A stretch of 61,407 nt of DNA from Mycolicibacterium septicum DSM 44393 (GTDB lineage: Bacteria > Actinomycetota > Actinomycetes > Mycobacteriales > Mycobacteriaceae). The notes beneath the pieces were generated by a model. The model had not been told where the DNA came from. It did no database searches and worked only from the letters and a program-made list of their open reading frames with translations. The stretch's first letter is position 1. Each line of letters begins with the position of its first letter. Positions 7,786 to 16,699 of the stretch are shown one piece after another. A program made the position numbers and the translations under genes. Location of the stretch: NCBI RefSeq assembly GCF_000455325.1, contig NZ_HG322951.1, forward strand, positions 3,002,249 through 3,063,655, written 5' to 3'.

Positions 7786-8592
7786 ATGCCCACGTTCCAC
7801 ACCGCCGAACCCATCACGGCCGTCGTCGAGGTCGTCGCCGGTGCGGTGCACCTGGCGGCCACAGACCGTGACGACACCGTGGTCGACATCGCGCCGCGGG
7901 ATCCCGAACGGGCCTCCGATGTGCGCGCGGCCGAACAGGCCCGCGTCGATTTTCACAACGGCACCCTCGTGGTGACCGCGGGCAGAAAGGTCTTGTCGTT
8001 GGGGCGCGGGGGAGCGGTCCGCGTCGACATCGCCCTGCCGACAGGGTCCCGGCTGAACCTGTCCTCGGCATCGGCCGACATCGACGCGGACGGCGTCTAC
8101 TCGGACTGCCGCTGTGCCTCTGCCAGCGGTGCGGTACGGGTGGCGACCGTCACCGGGAACATCAAGGCGGACAGCGCATCCGGCGATGTCTCGATCGGCG
8201 ATGTCGCGGGCAACGCACGCATCGCGACGGCTTCCGGTGATGCATCGATCGACCGCATCGACGGAGACGTCAAGTTCCAGGCCGCCAGCGGCAGTCTGGC
8301 CGTCGGGACACTGCGTGGGCACCTCAAGCATCAGACCGCATCGGGTTCCGTCACCGTCGGTGTCGGGGTCAGCGGTGCCCTGAGCGCGCAAACCGGCAGC
8401 GGTGAAGTCGAAGTCGGTATTCCCGAGGGCACCGCGGCGCGGCTCGAGCTCAAGACCCACTCCGGCACCGTCGACAACGGCTTGGAAGCCTCCGACGGGC
8501 CGGTGGACGGCGACGAGACGTTCATGGTGCACGCCCGCACCGGCTCGGGAGACATCTCGATCCGACGCGCTGTCGCGTCGGCGACCTCCTAG
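7786..8592 (+). CDS. DUF4097 family beta-strand repeat protein
   Basis: 268 residues composed of short repeated strands with SASADIDADG, SASGAVRVATVTGNIKADS, SGDVSIGDVAGNARIATASGD and similar units from about residue 80 to the end, the pattern of the DUF4097 beta-helix or adhesin-like fold. There is no signal peptide or membrane segment. A GAAGGAG ribosome site precedes ATG at 7786. The stop codon overlaps the stop of the convergent Ddn-like gene. Function is unknown; in other actinobacteria such proteins sit beside small DNA-binding proteins, as here. Confidence 0.82.
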   Translation: MPTFHTAEPITAVVEVVAGAVHLAATDRDDTVVDIAPRDPERASDVRAAEQARVDFHNGTLVVTAGRKVLSLGRGGAVRVDIALPTGSRLNLSSASADIDADGVYSDCRCASASGAVRVATVTGNIKADSASGDVSIGDVAGNARIATASGDASIDRIDGDVKFQAASGSLAVGTLRGHLKHQTASGSVTVGVGVSGALSAQTGSGEVEVGIPEGTAARLELKTHSGTVDNGLEASDGPVDGDETFMVHARTGSGDISIRRAVASATS

Positions 8593-9041
8593 ACGGGATC
8601 GAACCGGAACACGGTCAGACGCCCGGCCAGCTTCTCGAATTCATCGGGCGTGCCGTCGATCACGAGACCGCTGCGCTTGGCGAAGCCGACTCCGACCGGC
8701 ACCTTGACCGCGAACGCGCGCAGCACCGGACGCGACTGGTCCGGCGTCATTTCGACGATCCGGACCTGTCGGGACCGCCGGCCCCTGGTGAGGGTGCCGG
8801 TGCCGGCCGCACGTGCATTGGCCGCCCAGTCCGAGCCGGGATAGCCCGCCACCGTGTACAGGCCACCGTTGTGGTCGAACGGCGTCATCGGAGTGCTGCG
8901 GAGCTTGCCCGTCTTGCGTCCCGGGACGGTGAGCACCATGGCCGGCCCGGTCGGGAGTCCGAGGCGCTGCACCGCCATCATCACCTTGTTCATCGGCTTG
9001 AGCCAGCGTGGTGGTTGCGGCTCGGTCATGTTTTCTGACAT
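8589..9041 (-). CDS. nitroreductase-family deazaflavin-dependent oxidoreductase (Ddn-like)
   Basis: 150 residues with the family signature LTVPGRKTGKLRSTPM (about residues 40-55) and the flavin-contacting stretch YTVAGYPGSDWAANARAAG. The family binds F420 and includes Ddn of M. tuberculosis, which activates nitroimidazoles and reduces quinones. Length and motif support F420 binding, but whether the substrate is a quinone is unknown. The gene is 12 bp downstream of the NmrA-type gene on the same strand, so the two probably form one operon under the ECF-type promoter at 9906-9932. Confidence 0.85.
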   Translation of the reverse strand: MSENMTEPQPPRWLKPMNKVMMAVQRLGLPTGPAMVLTVPGRKTGKLRSTPMTPFDHNGGLYTVAGYPGSDWAANARAAGTGTLTRGRRSRQVRIVEMTPDQSRPVLRAFAVKVPVGVGFAKRSGLVIDGTPDEFEKLAGRLTVFRFDPV

Positions 9042-9053
9042 GTCTTGTCCTCC

Positions 9054-9896
9054 TCAACTATTGGCGAACAACCCACGATGTGCGTCGACCCAGTCGGCGA
9101 ACGTGGTCGCGGGGCGTCCGAGAATCTTGTCGACCTCGTGGGTCACCAGCGCCGGCCGTTCGACGGTGTCGGCCAGCAGACCCATGTACGCGTCCGCGAA
9201 CGCCGCCGGAAAGCCCAGGTCGACGAACCGCCGGCGCACCGCGGCGGTGGGCACCTCGCGGTAGTGCAGCGGCCGCCCAAGCACCCGCCCGATCGTGTCC
9301 ACCAGTTCGGTGTTGGTCAGCGCCTGCGGTCCGGTCAGCGGGATGCGTTGTCCCACAAGGTCGTCGGTCAGCAGCGCCACGGCGGCCACGGCGGAGGTGT
9401 CGGCATCGACGATCACCGCGGTGGATGCGCCGGCGTACGGGCCGCTCACCACATCGCCGGCCCGGATCTGCGCCGACCACATGCCCGCGAAATTGGACGC
9501 GAACACCGTGGGGCGCAGGCTGACCCACTCCAGGCCGGAGGCCACGGCCAGCTGCTCGACTTCGCGGTTGCGGTCCCCGCGCACGCGCGACGGTTGCCGT
9601 GCGTCGTCGTCATCGGCGTTGATCGCCGACAACGCGACCAGACGTTTCACGCCCCCGGCCCGGGCCAATTCGACCGTCGGGGCCAATTCCTGCCCCAACG
9701 CACGGGAGTTGAGGAAGACCGCCGAGGCGCCCGCCACGCCGTCGGCGGCGGATCGGACCAGTTCGACACCGGGCGGAAATCCGGCGGTTTCGGGGCTGCG
9801 GGTGAGGGCGCGCACATGGGCACCGGCACGGACGAGTTCGGTGACAAGCGGGCGGCCGACATTGCCGGTTGCGCCCGTGACGAGAATTGTGTTCAT
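9054..9896 (-). CDS. NmrA/NAD(P)-binding SDR-type reductase
   Basis: 280 residues beginning ILVTGATGNVGRPLVTELVRAGA, the extended glycine motif TGATGNVG of atypical short-chain dehydrogenases of the NmrA or NAD(P)H-dependent quinone reductase type. LVALSAINADDDD is a typical second strand. Catalytic Tyr/Lys pairs are not obvious. The gene starts at ATG 9896 and is divergent from sigI. A TGTAAC-N17-CGTC motif sits right before its start, so it is probably a target of an ECF sigma factor. Confidence 0.82.
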   Translation of the reverse strand: MNTILVTGATGNVGRPLVTELVRAGAHVRALTRSPETAGFPPGVELVRSAADGVAGASAVFLNSRALGQELAPTVELARAGGVKRLVALSAINADDDDARQPSRVRGDRNREVEQLAVASGLEWVSLRPTVFASNFAGMWSAQIRAGDVVSGPYAGASTAVIVDADTSAVAAVALLTDDLVGQRIPLTGPQALTNTELVDTIGRVLGRPLHYREVPTAAVRRRFVDLGFPAAFADAYMGLLADTVERPALVTHEVDKILGRPATTFADWVDAHRGLFANS

Positions 9897-9905
9897 GCCA
9901 TCAAG

Positions 9906-9932
9906 GACGGGGCGGTCGCCGGAAAAGTTACA
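9906..9932 (-). promoter_or_regulatory. ECF-type promoter for the NmrA-type gene
   Basis: On the minus strand TGTAAC (9932-9927) is followed by 17 bp and then CGTC (9909-9906), ten bases before the ATG at 9896. Written as GTAACT-N16-CGTC it matches exactly the motif on the other strand in front of the sigma gene. The CGTC -10 is usual for ECF factors. Confidence 0.6.
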
Positions 9933-9941
9933 GCCGCCGCC

Positions 9942-9968
9942 GGTAACTTTCCGGGCCCCTGATTCGTC
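9942..9968 (+). promoter_or_regulatory. ECF-type promoter for the sigI-like gene
   Basis: GGTAAC (9942-9947), 17 bp, then CGTC (9965-9968), eight bases before the ATG at 9977, which would give a leaderless or near-leaderless transcript. The motif is the same as that facing the NmrA-type gene and suggests autoregulation. Confidence 0.6.
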
Positions 9969-9976
9969 GTAAGCAC

Positions 9977-10831
9977 ATGAACGGATCAGCGGGTCTCGAG
10001 GCTGCCTGGCGGGAACACCACCCGTACCTGGTCAATCTCGCCTACCAGATGGTGGGCGACATCGGCGACGCCGAAGATGTCGCCCAGGAGGCATTCCTGC
10101 GGCTGGCCCGTACCGATCGTGAGCACCTCGACGACGTACGCGCCTGGCTCACGGTGGTGGCCGGACGGCTCTGCCTCGATCACGTTCGATCCGCCCGTTC
10201 CCGGCTCGAGCGTCCCGATCCGGGCGTCGTCCTGGAATCGACGGCGTCGGCGGACGCGGACCCTGCCGACCGGGTCACGCTCGACGACGAGGTCCGCGCC
10301 GCCTTGTTCGAGGTGCTGAACCGTCTCAGCCCCGGGGAGCGCGTGGCATTCGTGCTGCACGATGTCTTCGCGGTGCCGTTCGACGAAATCGCCGAGACGG
10401 TCGGCAGGCCAGTGGGAACCTGCCGGCAGCTGGCGCGCCGGGCCAGGGCGAAGTTCACCACCGCCGCGCACCGGCCCGTCGATGTCGCCGTCGTCGAACA
10501 CCGCCAGGTGATGGAGAAGTTCATCTCCGCATGCGCCACCGGCGACGTGCAGGCGCTGACCTCGGTGCTCGACCCGACCGTGTGGGGCGTCGGTACGGTT
10601 CTCGCCGATCCGGCGCCGCCCCCACAGATCAACCACGGCCCCGACGCCGTCACGACGAACTTGCTGCGCTACCTGGGACCGGGCGCGACCCTGGTGTGCG
10701 GGGCGGCCGGGGCGCCGGTGCTCCTGGCATACGACCGCCGCAGGCTGTTCGCGGTCGTCACCCTGACCATCCGCGACGGCCTGGTGCTCAAGATCGAGGC
10801 CACCGCCGACCCGTCGGCCCGGATGCGGTGA
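9977..10831 (+). CDS. sigI: ECF RNA polymerase sigma factor, SigI-like
   Basis: 284 residues. Region 2 begins [35 protein letters not shown]. Region 4 carries [43 protein letters not shown]-terminal extension of about 110 residues resembles the SnoaL-like domain found in some ECF groups. From memory the sequence closely matches M. tuberculosis SigI, including [13 protein letters not shown]. No anti-sigma gene is adjacent, and the C-terminal domain may supply control. It is divergent from the NmrA-type/Ddn-like operon. Confidence 0.8.
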   Translation: MNGSAGLEAAWREHHPYLVNLAYQMVGDIGDAEDVAQEAFLRLARTDREHLDDVRAWLTVVAGRLCLDHVRSARSRLERPDPGVVLESTASADADPADRVTLDDEVRAALFEVLNRLSPGERVAFVLHDVFAVPFDEIAETVGRPVGTCRQLARRARAKFTTAAHRPVDVAVVEHRQVMEKFISACATGDVQALTSVLDPTVWGVGTVLADPAPPPQINHGPDAVTTNLLRYLGPGATLVCGAAGAPVLLAYDRRRLFAVVTLTIRDGLVLKIEATADPSARMR

Positions 10832-10872
10832 CCGTCGGCGCCATCGGGCCCGGCACGCGGCACAATGGACCG

Positions 10873-12057
10873 GTGAGCGACAGAATGCGTGTGCTGATAC
10901 TCGGAAGCACCGGATCGATCGGCACCCAGGCGCTCGAGGTCATCGCGGCCAACCCCGACCGGTTCGAGGTCGTCGGTCTGGCTGCCGGTGGCGGTAACCC
11001 CGACCTGCTCGCCGCCCAGCGCGCCGCGACCGGCGTCGGCAACATCGCGGTCGCCGACCAGCGGGCCGCCGACAAGGTCGGCGACGTGACCTACGCCGGG
11101 CCCGACGCGGCCACCCGGCTGGTCGAGAACACCGAGGCCGATGTGGTGCTCAACGCACTGGTCGGGGCGTTGGGGCTGGCGCCGACGCTGGCTGCCCTGG
11201 CCACCGGCGCGCGCCTGGCCCTGGCCAACAAGGAGTCGCTGGTCGCAGGTGGGCCGCTGGTGCTCAAGGCCGCCGCGCCGGGCCAGATCGTTCCCGTCGA
11301 CTCCGAGCATTCCGCGATGGCCCAGTGCCTGCGCGGGGGCACCGCCGACGAGGTCGCCAAGATCGTCCTCACCGCCTCGGGCGGCCCGTTCCTGGGATGG
11401 TCGGCCGCCGACCTGGAATCGGTCACCCCGGAGCAGGCCGGCAAGCACCCGACCTGGTCGATGGGCCCGATGAACACGCTGAACTCGGCGACCCTGGTCA
11501 ACAAGGGCCTGGAGCTGATCGAGACCCATCTGCTGTTCGGCATCGACTACGACCGCATCGAGGTCGTGGTGCATCCGCAGTCGATCGTGCACTCGATGGC
11601 CACCTTCACCGACGGTTCGACACTGGCCCAGGCCAGCCCGCCGGACATGAAACTGCCGATCGCGCTGGCGCTGGGCTGGCCGGCGCGGGTTCCCGGAGCG
11701 GCGCTGCCCTGCGACTTCACCACTGCTTCCACCTGGGAATTCCTGCCCCTGGACAACGAGGTGTTCCCCGCGGTGGATCTGGCCCGGCAGGCCGGGACCC
11801 GCGGCGGCTGCCTGACCGCGGTGTACAACGCGGCCAACGAGGAGTCGGCAGAAGCGTTCCTTCAGGGTCGGATCCCGTTCCCGGCGATCGTGCAAACCGT
11901 CGGTGACGTGTTGCACGCTGCCGACCAGTGGGCGGCCGAACCCGCTACCGTGGAAGAAGTACTCGACGCGCAGCGGTGGGCCAGAGAAAAGGCACGAGAG
12001 GGCATCGGCATGCGCTTCGGGGAGAAATCCATGAGAAAAGGGCTCGTCACCAAATGA
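10873..12057 (+). CDS. dxr: 1-deoxy-D-xylulose 5-phosphate reductoisomerase
   Basis: 394 residues from GTG at 10873 (ATG at 10885 is an alternative). Dxr converts DXP to 2-C-methyl-D-erythritol 4-phosphate with NADPH in the MEP isoprenoid pathway. Visible marks are the NADPH motif GSTGSIGT (about residues 11-18), NKESLV, the metal/substrate loop [11 protein letters not shown] and the C-terminal NAANEE. Its stop overlaps the rip1 start (ATGATG), and ispG follows rip1, so two MEP enzymes flank the membrane protease in one operon, as in M. tuberculosis. Confidence 0.97.
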   Translation: MSDRMRVLILGSTGSIGTQALEVIAANPDRFEVVGLAAGGGNPDLLAAQRAATGVGNIAVADQRAADKVGDVTYAGPDAATRLVENTEADVVLNALVGALGLAPTLAALATGARLALANKESLVAGGPLVLKAAAPGQIVPVDSEHSAMAQCLRGGTADEVAKIVLTASGGPFLGWSAADLESVTPEQAGKHPTWSMGPMNTLNSATLVNKGLELIETHLLFGIDYDRIEVVVHPQSIVHSMATFTDGSTLAQASPPDMKLPIALALGWPARVPGAALPCDFTTASTWEFLPLDNEVFPAVDLARQAGTRGGCLTAVYNAANEESAEAFLQGRIPFPAIVQTVGDVLHAADQWAAEPATVEEVLDAQRWAREKAREGIGMRFGEKSMRKGLVTK

Positions 12058-13274
12058 TGTTCGTTATCGGCATCGCGCTCTTCGCGCTGGCCATCCTGGT
12101 ATCGGTGGCACTGCACGAATGCGGGCACATGTGGGTGGCGCGCGCCACGGGGATGAAGGTGCGCCGCTACTTCGTCGGCTTCGGCCCGACGCTGTGGTCG
12201 ACGCGGCGCCCCAACGAGCTGGGCGAAACCGAGTACGGCATCAAGGCCATCCCGCTGGGCGGGTTCTGCGATATCGCGGGCATGACCTCGGTCGATGAGA
12301 TCGCGCCGGAAGACCGGCCGTACGCCATGTACAAGCAGAAGGTGTGGAAGCGCGTCGCGGTGCTGTTCGCCGGGCCCGCAATGAACTTCGTCATCGGCCT
12401 GGTGCTGTTGTACGCCATCGCGATCATGTGGGGTCTGCCCAACATCACCCAGCCCACCACCGCCATCGTCGGCGAAACCGGTTGTGTTGCAGCACAATTG
12501 AGCCTCGACAAGATGGATGAGTGCACGGGGCCCGGCCCCGCGGCGCTTGCCGGCATCCGATCCGGCGACGAGATCGTCAAGGTCGGCGACACCAAGGTCA
12601 CCGATTTCAGCCAGATGGCCGCCGCGGTGCGCAAGCTCGACGGCCCGGTGACCATCGAACTCAAGCGTGACGGCCAGACCATCACGACCGTCGTCGACGT
12701 CACCCAGACCAAGCGATTCACCAGCGCGGACGCCAAGACGCCCGCCACGGTCGGCGCGATCGGCGTCAGCGCGGTCAAGGTTGCCCCGCCCACCCCGTAC
12801 AACCCGATCGCCGCCGTGCCGGCCACGATCTCGTTCACCGGCGACATGGTCGTCGAGCTGGGCAAGTCGCTGGCCAAGATCCCCACCAAGATCGGCGCCC
12901 TGGTGCAGGCCATCGGCGGCGGTGAGCGGGACAAGGAAACGCCGATCAGCGTCGTCGGCGCCAGCATCATCGGCGGCGAGACCGTCGAGGCCGGGTTGTG
13001 GGTGGCGTTCTGGTTCTTCCTGGCGCAGTTGAACTTCGTGCTCGGCGCGATCAACCTGGTGCCACTGCTTCCGTTCGACGGCGGCCACATCGCGGTGGCG
13101 ACGTACGAGAAGATCCGCAACATGATCCGTGCGGCCCGCGGCAAAGTCGCCGCAGGCCCGGTCAACTACCTCAAGCTCATGCCGGCCACCTACGTGGTGT
13201 TGGTGGTCGTGCTCGGCTATACGTTGCTGACCGTCACGGCAGACCTGGTCAACCCCCTCAGCATCTTCCAGTAG
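12054..13274 (+). CDS. rip1: site-2 intramembrane metalloprotease Rip1 (RseP/S2P)
   Basis: 406 residues from ATG 12054, overlapping the dxr stop. The zinc motif HECGH lies at residues 21-25 in the first membrane helix. A PDZ-like domain follows (about 130-230, with [19 protein letters not shown]). The third zinc ligand is in [11 protein letters not shown] near the C terminus. Rip1 cleaves anti-sigma factors and other membrane substrates within the bilayer, controlling envelope and oxidative stress responses in mycobacteria. Its placement between dxr and ispG is conserved. Confidence 0.96.
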   Translation: MMFVIGIALFALAILVSVALHECGHMWVARATGMKVRRYFVGFGPTLWSTRRPNELGETEYGIKAIPLGGFCDIAGMTSVDEIAPEDRPYAMYKQKVWKRVAVLFAGPAMNFVIGLVLLYAIAIMWGLPNITQPTTAIVGETGCVAAQLSLDKMDECTGPGPAALAGIRSGDEIVKVGDTKVTDFSQMAAAVRKLDGPVTIELKRDGQTITTVVDVTQTKRFTSADAKTPATVGAIGVSAVKVAPPTPYNPIAAVPATISFTGDMVVELGKSLAKIPTKIGALVQAIGGGERDKETPISVVGASIIGGETVEAGLWVAFWFFLAQLNFVLGAINLVPLLPFDGGHIAVATYEKIRNMIRAARGKVAAGPVNYLKLMPATYVVLVVVLGYTLLTVTADLVNPLSIFQ

Positions 13275-13283
13275 GAGAACCTT

Positions 13284-14438
13284 GTGACGTCCATCGGTCT
13301 GGGCATGCCGGCGCCGCCCGCGCCAACTCTGGCGCCGCGGCGCAAGACCCGTCAGCTCGATGTCGGCGGTGTGGGCATCGGCAGTGAGCACCCGATCGCG
13401 GTGCAGTCCATGTGCACCACCAAGACTCACGACGTGAACTCGACGCTGCAGCAGATCGCCGAGCTGACCGCCTCGGGCTGCGACATCGTCCGGGTGGCCT
13501 GCCCCCGGCAGGAGGACGCCGACGCGCTCGCCGAGATCGCCCGGCACAGCCAGATCCCGGTCATCGCCGACATCCACTTCCAGCCCAAGTACATCTTCGC
13601 GGCGATCGACGCCGGCTGCGCGGCCGTGCGCGTCAACCCGGGCAACATCAAGGAGTTCGACGGCCGGGTCAAGGAGGTCGCCAAGGCCGCAGGCGACGCG
13701 GGCATCCCGATCCGCATCGGCGTCAACGCGGGTTCGCTGGATCCGCGGTTGATGCAGAAGTACGGCAAGGCCACCCCGGAGGCGCTGGTCGAATCCGCGC
13801 TGTGGGAGGCGTCGCTGTTCGAGGAGCACGGCTACGGCGACATCAAGATCAGCGTCAAGCACAACGACCCGGTGATCATGGTCGAGGCCTACCGGCAGCT
13901 GGCCGCCCAGTGCGACTACCCGCTGCACCTCGGCGTCACAGAAGCCGGACCGGCGTTCCAGGGCACCATCAAGTCCGCGGTGGCGTTCGGCGCGCTGCTG
14001 TCGCAGGGCATCGGCGACACCATCCGGGTGTCGCTGTCGGCCCCGCCGGCCGAAGAGGTCAAGGTCGGCAATCAGATCCTGGAGTCGCTGAACCTGCGGC
14101 CGCGTGGCCTGGAGATCGTGTCCTGCCCGTCCTGCGGTCGGGCACAGGTCGATGTGTACACGTTGGCCAACGCGGTGAGTGCGGGCCTGGACGGTCTCGA
14201 TGTCCCGCTGCGGGTGGCGGTGATGGGCTGCGTGGTCAACGGTCCGGGTGAGGCCCGCGAGGCGGATCTCGGGGTTGCCTCCGGCAACGGCAAGGGCCAG
14301 ATCTTCGTGAAGGGTGAGGTCATCAAGACCGTCCCCGAGGCGCAGATCGTCGAGACCCTGATCGAAGAGGCCATGCGCCTGGCGGAAGCGGCGGATTCAG
14401 ATGATGCCTCCGGTTCGCCAGTGGTCACCGTAAGCTGA
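13284..14438 (+). CDS. ispG: (E)-4-hydroxy-3-methylbut-2-enyl-diphosphate synthase
   Basis: 384 residues from GTG 13284, preceded by an AGGAGAA ribosome site. IspG (GcpE) is the 4Fe-4S enzyme that reduces MEcPP to HMBPP in the MEP pathway. The TIM-barrel half includes [12 protein letters not shown] and [11 protein letters not shown]. The C-terminal cluster half has the cysteines in SCPSCGR and [17 protein letters not shown]. The gene is the last of the dxr-rip1-ispG unit; the next gene starts 55 bp later. Confidence 0.97.
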   Translation: MTSIGLGMPAPPAPTLAPRRKTRQLDVGGVGIGSEHPIAVQSMCTTKTHDVNSTLQQIAELTASGCDIVRVACPRQEDADALAEIARHSQIPVIADIHFQPKYIFAAIDAGCAAVRVNPGNIKEFDGRVKEVAKAAGDAGIPIRIGVNAGSLDPRLMQKYGKATPEALVESALWEASLFEEHGYGDIKISVKHNDPVIMVEAYRQLAAQCDYPLHLGVTEAGPAFQGTIKSAVAFGALLSQGIGDTIRVSLSAPPAEEVKVGNQILESLNLRPRGLEIVSCPSCGRAQVDVYTLANAVSAGLDGLDVPLRVAVMGCVVNGPGEAREADLGVASGNGKGQIFVKGEVIKTVPEAQIVETLIEEAMRLAEAADSDDASGSPVVTVS

Positions 14439-14493
14439 TAGCGACCCTGTGAGCGGGGTCACCCAACCTTGGCTTGAGCAGAGGAAATCGCCA

Positions 14494-15348
14494 ATGTCGG
14501 CACCGCCGCTGTTCCGACTCGTCGACGAGCGACGGGTTTCCGTGGTGCGCGACGCCACCCCCTGCATGCAGGTGTTCGAGGAGGACCCGGTGGGGTCCTG
14601 CATGGTCGCCGCCCGGGTCGCCGAGTTCGGCGTCGAACACGGCGCGATCGGCGGGGAGCTGTGGACCAGGCGCGGCGTGACCGAGTCACTGTGTTACGCC
14701 GGCCCCAACCTGATCCCGTTGCGCGGGGATGCCGAGGACCTCAAGGCGTTCTCGGATAAGGCGATGAGCACCGCGCGTCGGTGTTCCTCCCTGGTCGGCC
14801 GAGCCGAGTTGGTGATGCCGATGTGGCGGCGGCTGGAATCGGTGTGGGGCACCGCCCGTGACGTCCGCGAGCAGCAACCGTTGATGGCGCTGAACTCGAT
14901 GCCGCAGTGCGCGATCGACCCGGCGGTCCGCCCGGTGCGCATGGAGGAACTCGACGCCTACCTCGTCGCGGCCGTCGACATGTTCATCGGCGAGGTCGGT
15001 GTCGACCCGCGGCTGGGCGACGGCGGCCGTGGTTACCGCCGCCGGATTGCCGGGCTGATCGCCGCGGGACGGGCGTGGGCCCGGTTCGAGCGCGGCGAGG
15101 TGGTGTTCAAGGCCGAGGTCGGATCGCAGTCTCCGTCGGTCGGCCAGATCCAGGGGGTGTGGGTGCATCCCGAGTGGCGCGGCCACGGGCTGGGTACCAC
15201 GGGGACGGCAGCGCTGGCGACCGCCGTGGTGGGGTCGGGCCGCATCGCGAGCCTGTACGTCAACAGCTACAACACCGTCGCCCGGGCGACGTACGCCCGC
15301 ATCGGATTCGAGCAGGTCGGTACGTTCGCGACGGTGTTGCTGGACTGA
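14494..15348 (+). CDS. GNAT family N-acetyltransferase (Rv2867c-like)
   Basis: 284 residues from ATG 14494; an earlier GTG (14449) is in frame, but 284 residues matches the M. tuberculosis neighbour. The C-terminal half has the acetyl-CoA binding loop (QIQGVWVHPEWRGHGLGTTG, about residues 207-226), then YVNSYNTVARATYARIGFEQVG, as in Gcn5-type acetyltransferases. The N-terminal half (DUF4081-like) is a mycobacterial extension. The substrate is unknown. A weak GACCC/GGGTC stem between ispG and this gene may be an attenuator. Confidence 0.85.
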   Translation: MSAPPLFRLVDERRVSVVRDATPCMQVFEEDPVGSCMVAARVAEFGVEHGAIGGELWTRRGVTESLCYAGPNLIPLRGDAEDLKAFSDKAMSTARRCSSLVGRAELVMPMWRRLESVWGTARDVREQQPLMALNSMPQCAIDPAVRPVRMEELDAYLVAAVDMFIGEVGVDPRLGDGGRGYRRRIAGLIAAGRAWARFERGEVVFKAEVGSQSPSVGQIQGVWVHPEWRGHGLGTTGTAALATAVVGSGRIASLYVNSYNTVARATYARIGFEQVGTFATVLLD

Positions 15349-15366
15349 GCCCTGCGGGAGCGGGCG

Positions 15367-15918
15367 TCACCGCCGCGCGGAGGCGGCCCGTAGCAGCAGG
15401 TCATCGACGGACCATTGGTCGTCGGCATGGGCGCCGTATTTGGCGGCGACCACAACGCCGTCCGGGGCGATGAGGAAATCTGCGGGTAGCCCGAGCCGGC
15501 CACCGGCCTGTCTGCCTGCCGGGGCCCGGAACCGCCCGCGCAGCGTCAGCAGGCCGCCGCGGATGATCGCCGGCCAGCTGCGGGGATCGAGCAGTGCCCG
15601 GGGACCGGATTCGACTCCGAACTGCCGGTAGATCTCCTTCTGCGGATCGGCGACCGTGGCGAACGGCAGATCCGATGTGTGCTCGGCCAATTCGGCTGCG
15701 GGGGAGTGGAAGAAGACCACCTCGCGGATACCGGCTGCACTGATCTCCGCGTGCCGGGCCACGAACGACCGCAGGTGCAGATTGCAGATCGGACACCCCG
15801 CGAACCGTCTGAATTGCAGGTGTACCAGGCCGTGTGGATCGGGGACCGGGATGTGTTCGCCTGTGACACTGAGGAACTGGTGCGGCGGGACCGTCGTGGG
15901 CGGATCGGGGTGGGGCAC
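15367..15918 (-). CDS. peroxiredoxin-like (AhpC/TSA-type) protein
   Basis: 183 residues with a thioredoxin-fold signature: the CPIC motif in RRFAGCPICNLHLRSF near residue 42, then EVVFFHSPAAELAEH and FATVADPQKEIYRQFGVE. This is the AhpC/TSA-like group (DUF899-like length) that reduces peroxides through a Cys pair or the peroxidatic Cys. The Cys-X2-Cys spacing suggests a redox-active pair. The gene starts at ATG 15918 and is divergent from a TetR gene, separated by the palindrome at 15943-15974, so TetR probably represses it. Confidence 0.78.
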   Translation of the reverse strand: MPHPDPPTTVPPHQFLSVTGEHIPVPDPHGLVHLQFRRFAGCPICNLHLRSFVARHAEISAAGIREVVFFHSPAAELAEHTSDLPFATVADPQKEIYRQFGVESGPRALLDPRSWPAIIRGGLLTLRGRFRAPAGRQAGGRLGLPADFLIAPDGVVVAAKYGAHADDQWSVDDLLLRAASARR

Positions 15919-15942
15919 GGTTCCTCCTTGTTGGCGTGCGGT

Positions 15943-15974
15943 GTACGCCTATGGATTGAAGGCTATAGGCGTAC
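15943..15974. promoter_or_regulatory. TetR operator: perfect 10-bp inverted repeat
   Basis: Arms GTACGCCTAT (15943-15952) and ATAGGCGTAC (15965-15974) with a 12-bp spacer lie in the gap between the peroxiredoxin-like and TetR genes. Symmetry, size and position are typical of a TetR operator controlling both genes. Confidence 0.75.
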
Positions 15975-15984
15975 GTTGTACGCT
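15956..15984 (+). promoter_or_regulatory. promoter of the TetR gene
   Basis: TTGAAG at 15956-15961 and TACGCT at 15979-15984, 17 bp apart, fit -35 and -10 elements. The downstream arm of the operator falls within the spacer, and the start codon at 15995 is only about 10 bp from the -10 box, so the leader would be very short. Confidence 0.45.
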
Positions 15985-15994
15985 GTCAATCGTC

Positions 15995-16603
15995 ATGCCG
16001 CGCCCACGTTCACTCAGTCAAACCCAGCTCGCCGCAGCTGCGTTGGGGGTCGTCGACGCCGACGGGCTGGAGGGTCTGTCGATGCGCGCCGTCGCCCGGC
16101 GGCTGGGCCTGGGCACCATGTCGCTGTACCGGTACGTCGCCGACCGCGACGAACTCGAAGCACTCGTGGTGGACCTCGTGCTCGGCGAGATCGATCCCGG
16201 ACCGCCGCGGGGTTCGGCCCGCCACCAGCTCACCGAGTTGGCCGAACGGGTGCGCGTTGCTGCCGCACGTCATCCCGCGGTGGTGCCCTTGCTGCTGACC
16301 CACCGGCACCGCTCGCCTGCGTCGTTGCGCTGGGGGGAAATGGTGCTGGGTGTGCTCACCGCCGCCGGCTATGGCGGCAAACGCCGGGTGTATGCGTTCC
16401 GGGCGGTGCTGGCCTACATCTTCGGTGCCATCGAGATCGAGATGCTGGGCAGTCTGGCCGGTCCGGGAACTCGGACGCTGGCCGGTCTGGCTGCTGACGA
16501 ATATCAGCTGTTGTCGGAGACTGCGGCGGTGGCGCACGGTATCGGGCCGGACGAGGAATTCCGGCGCGGTCTCGAGATCCTGCTGAGTGCTCTGGACCTG
16601 TGA
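15995..16603 (+). CDS. TetR family transcriptional regulator
   Basis: 202 residues from ATG 15995. The N-terminal helix-turn-helix (GLEGLSMRAVARRLGLGTMSLYRYVADRDELEALVVD) is typical of TetR proteins. A hydrophobic C-terminal ligand-binding region follows, of the type TetR_C_11. It is divergent from the peroxiredoxin-like gene and almost certainly controls it and itself through the operator at 15943-15974. The ligand is unknown. Confidence 0.88.
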   Translation: MPRPRSLSQTQLAAAALGVVDADGLEGLSMRAVARRLGLGTMSLYRYVADRDELEALVVDLVLGEIDPGPPRGSARHQLTELAERVRVAAARHPAVVPLLLTHRHRSPASLRWGEMVLGVLTAAGYGGKRRVYAFRAVLAYIFGAIEIEMLGSLAGPGTRTLAGLAADEYQLLSETAAVAHGIGPDEEFRRGLEILLSALDL

Positions 16604-16699
16604 AGCCGGCGGGGCAACTTGTCGGTCTCACGACAGTCTCGGTTCGGTATCGGTGCGCCTCCGACGAAACCGGCGTCCGCGTTTCTAACATCAGCCTCA

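Noticed and set aside
11862..13928. A 688-codon minus-strand open frame across rip1 and ispG
   Set aside because: Long antisense frames are common in GC-rich DNA with strong third-position GC. It runs across three well-supported plus-strand genes and has no domain.
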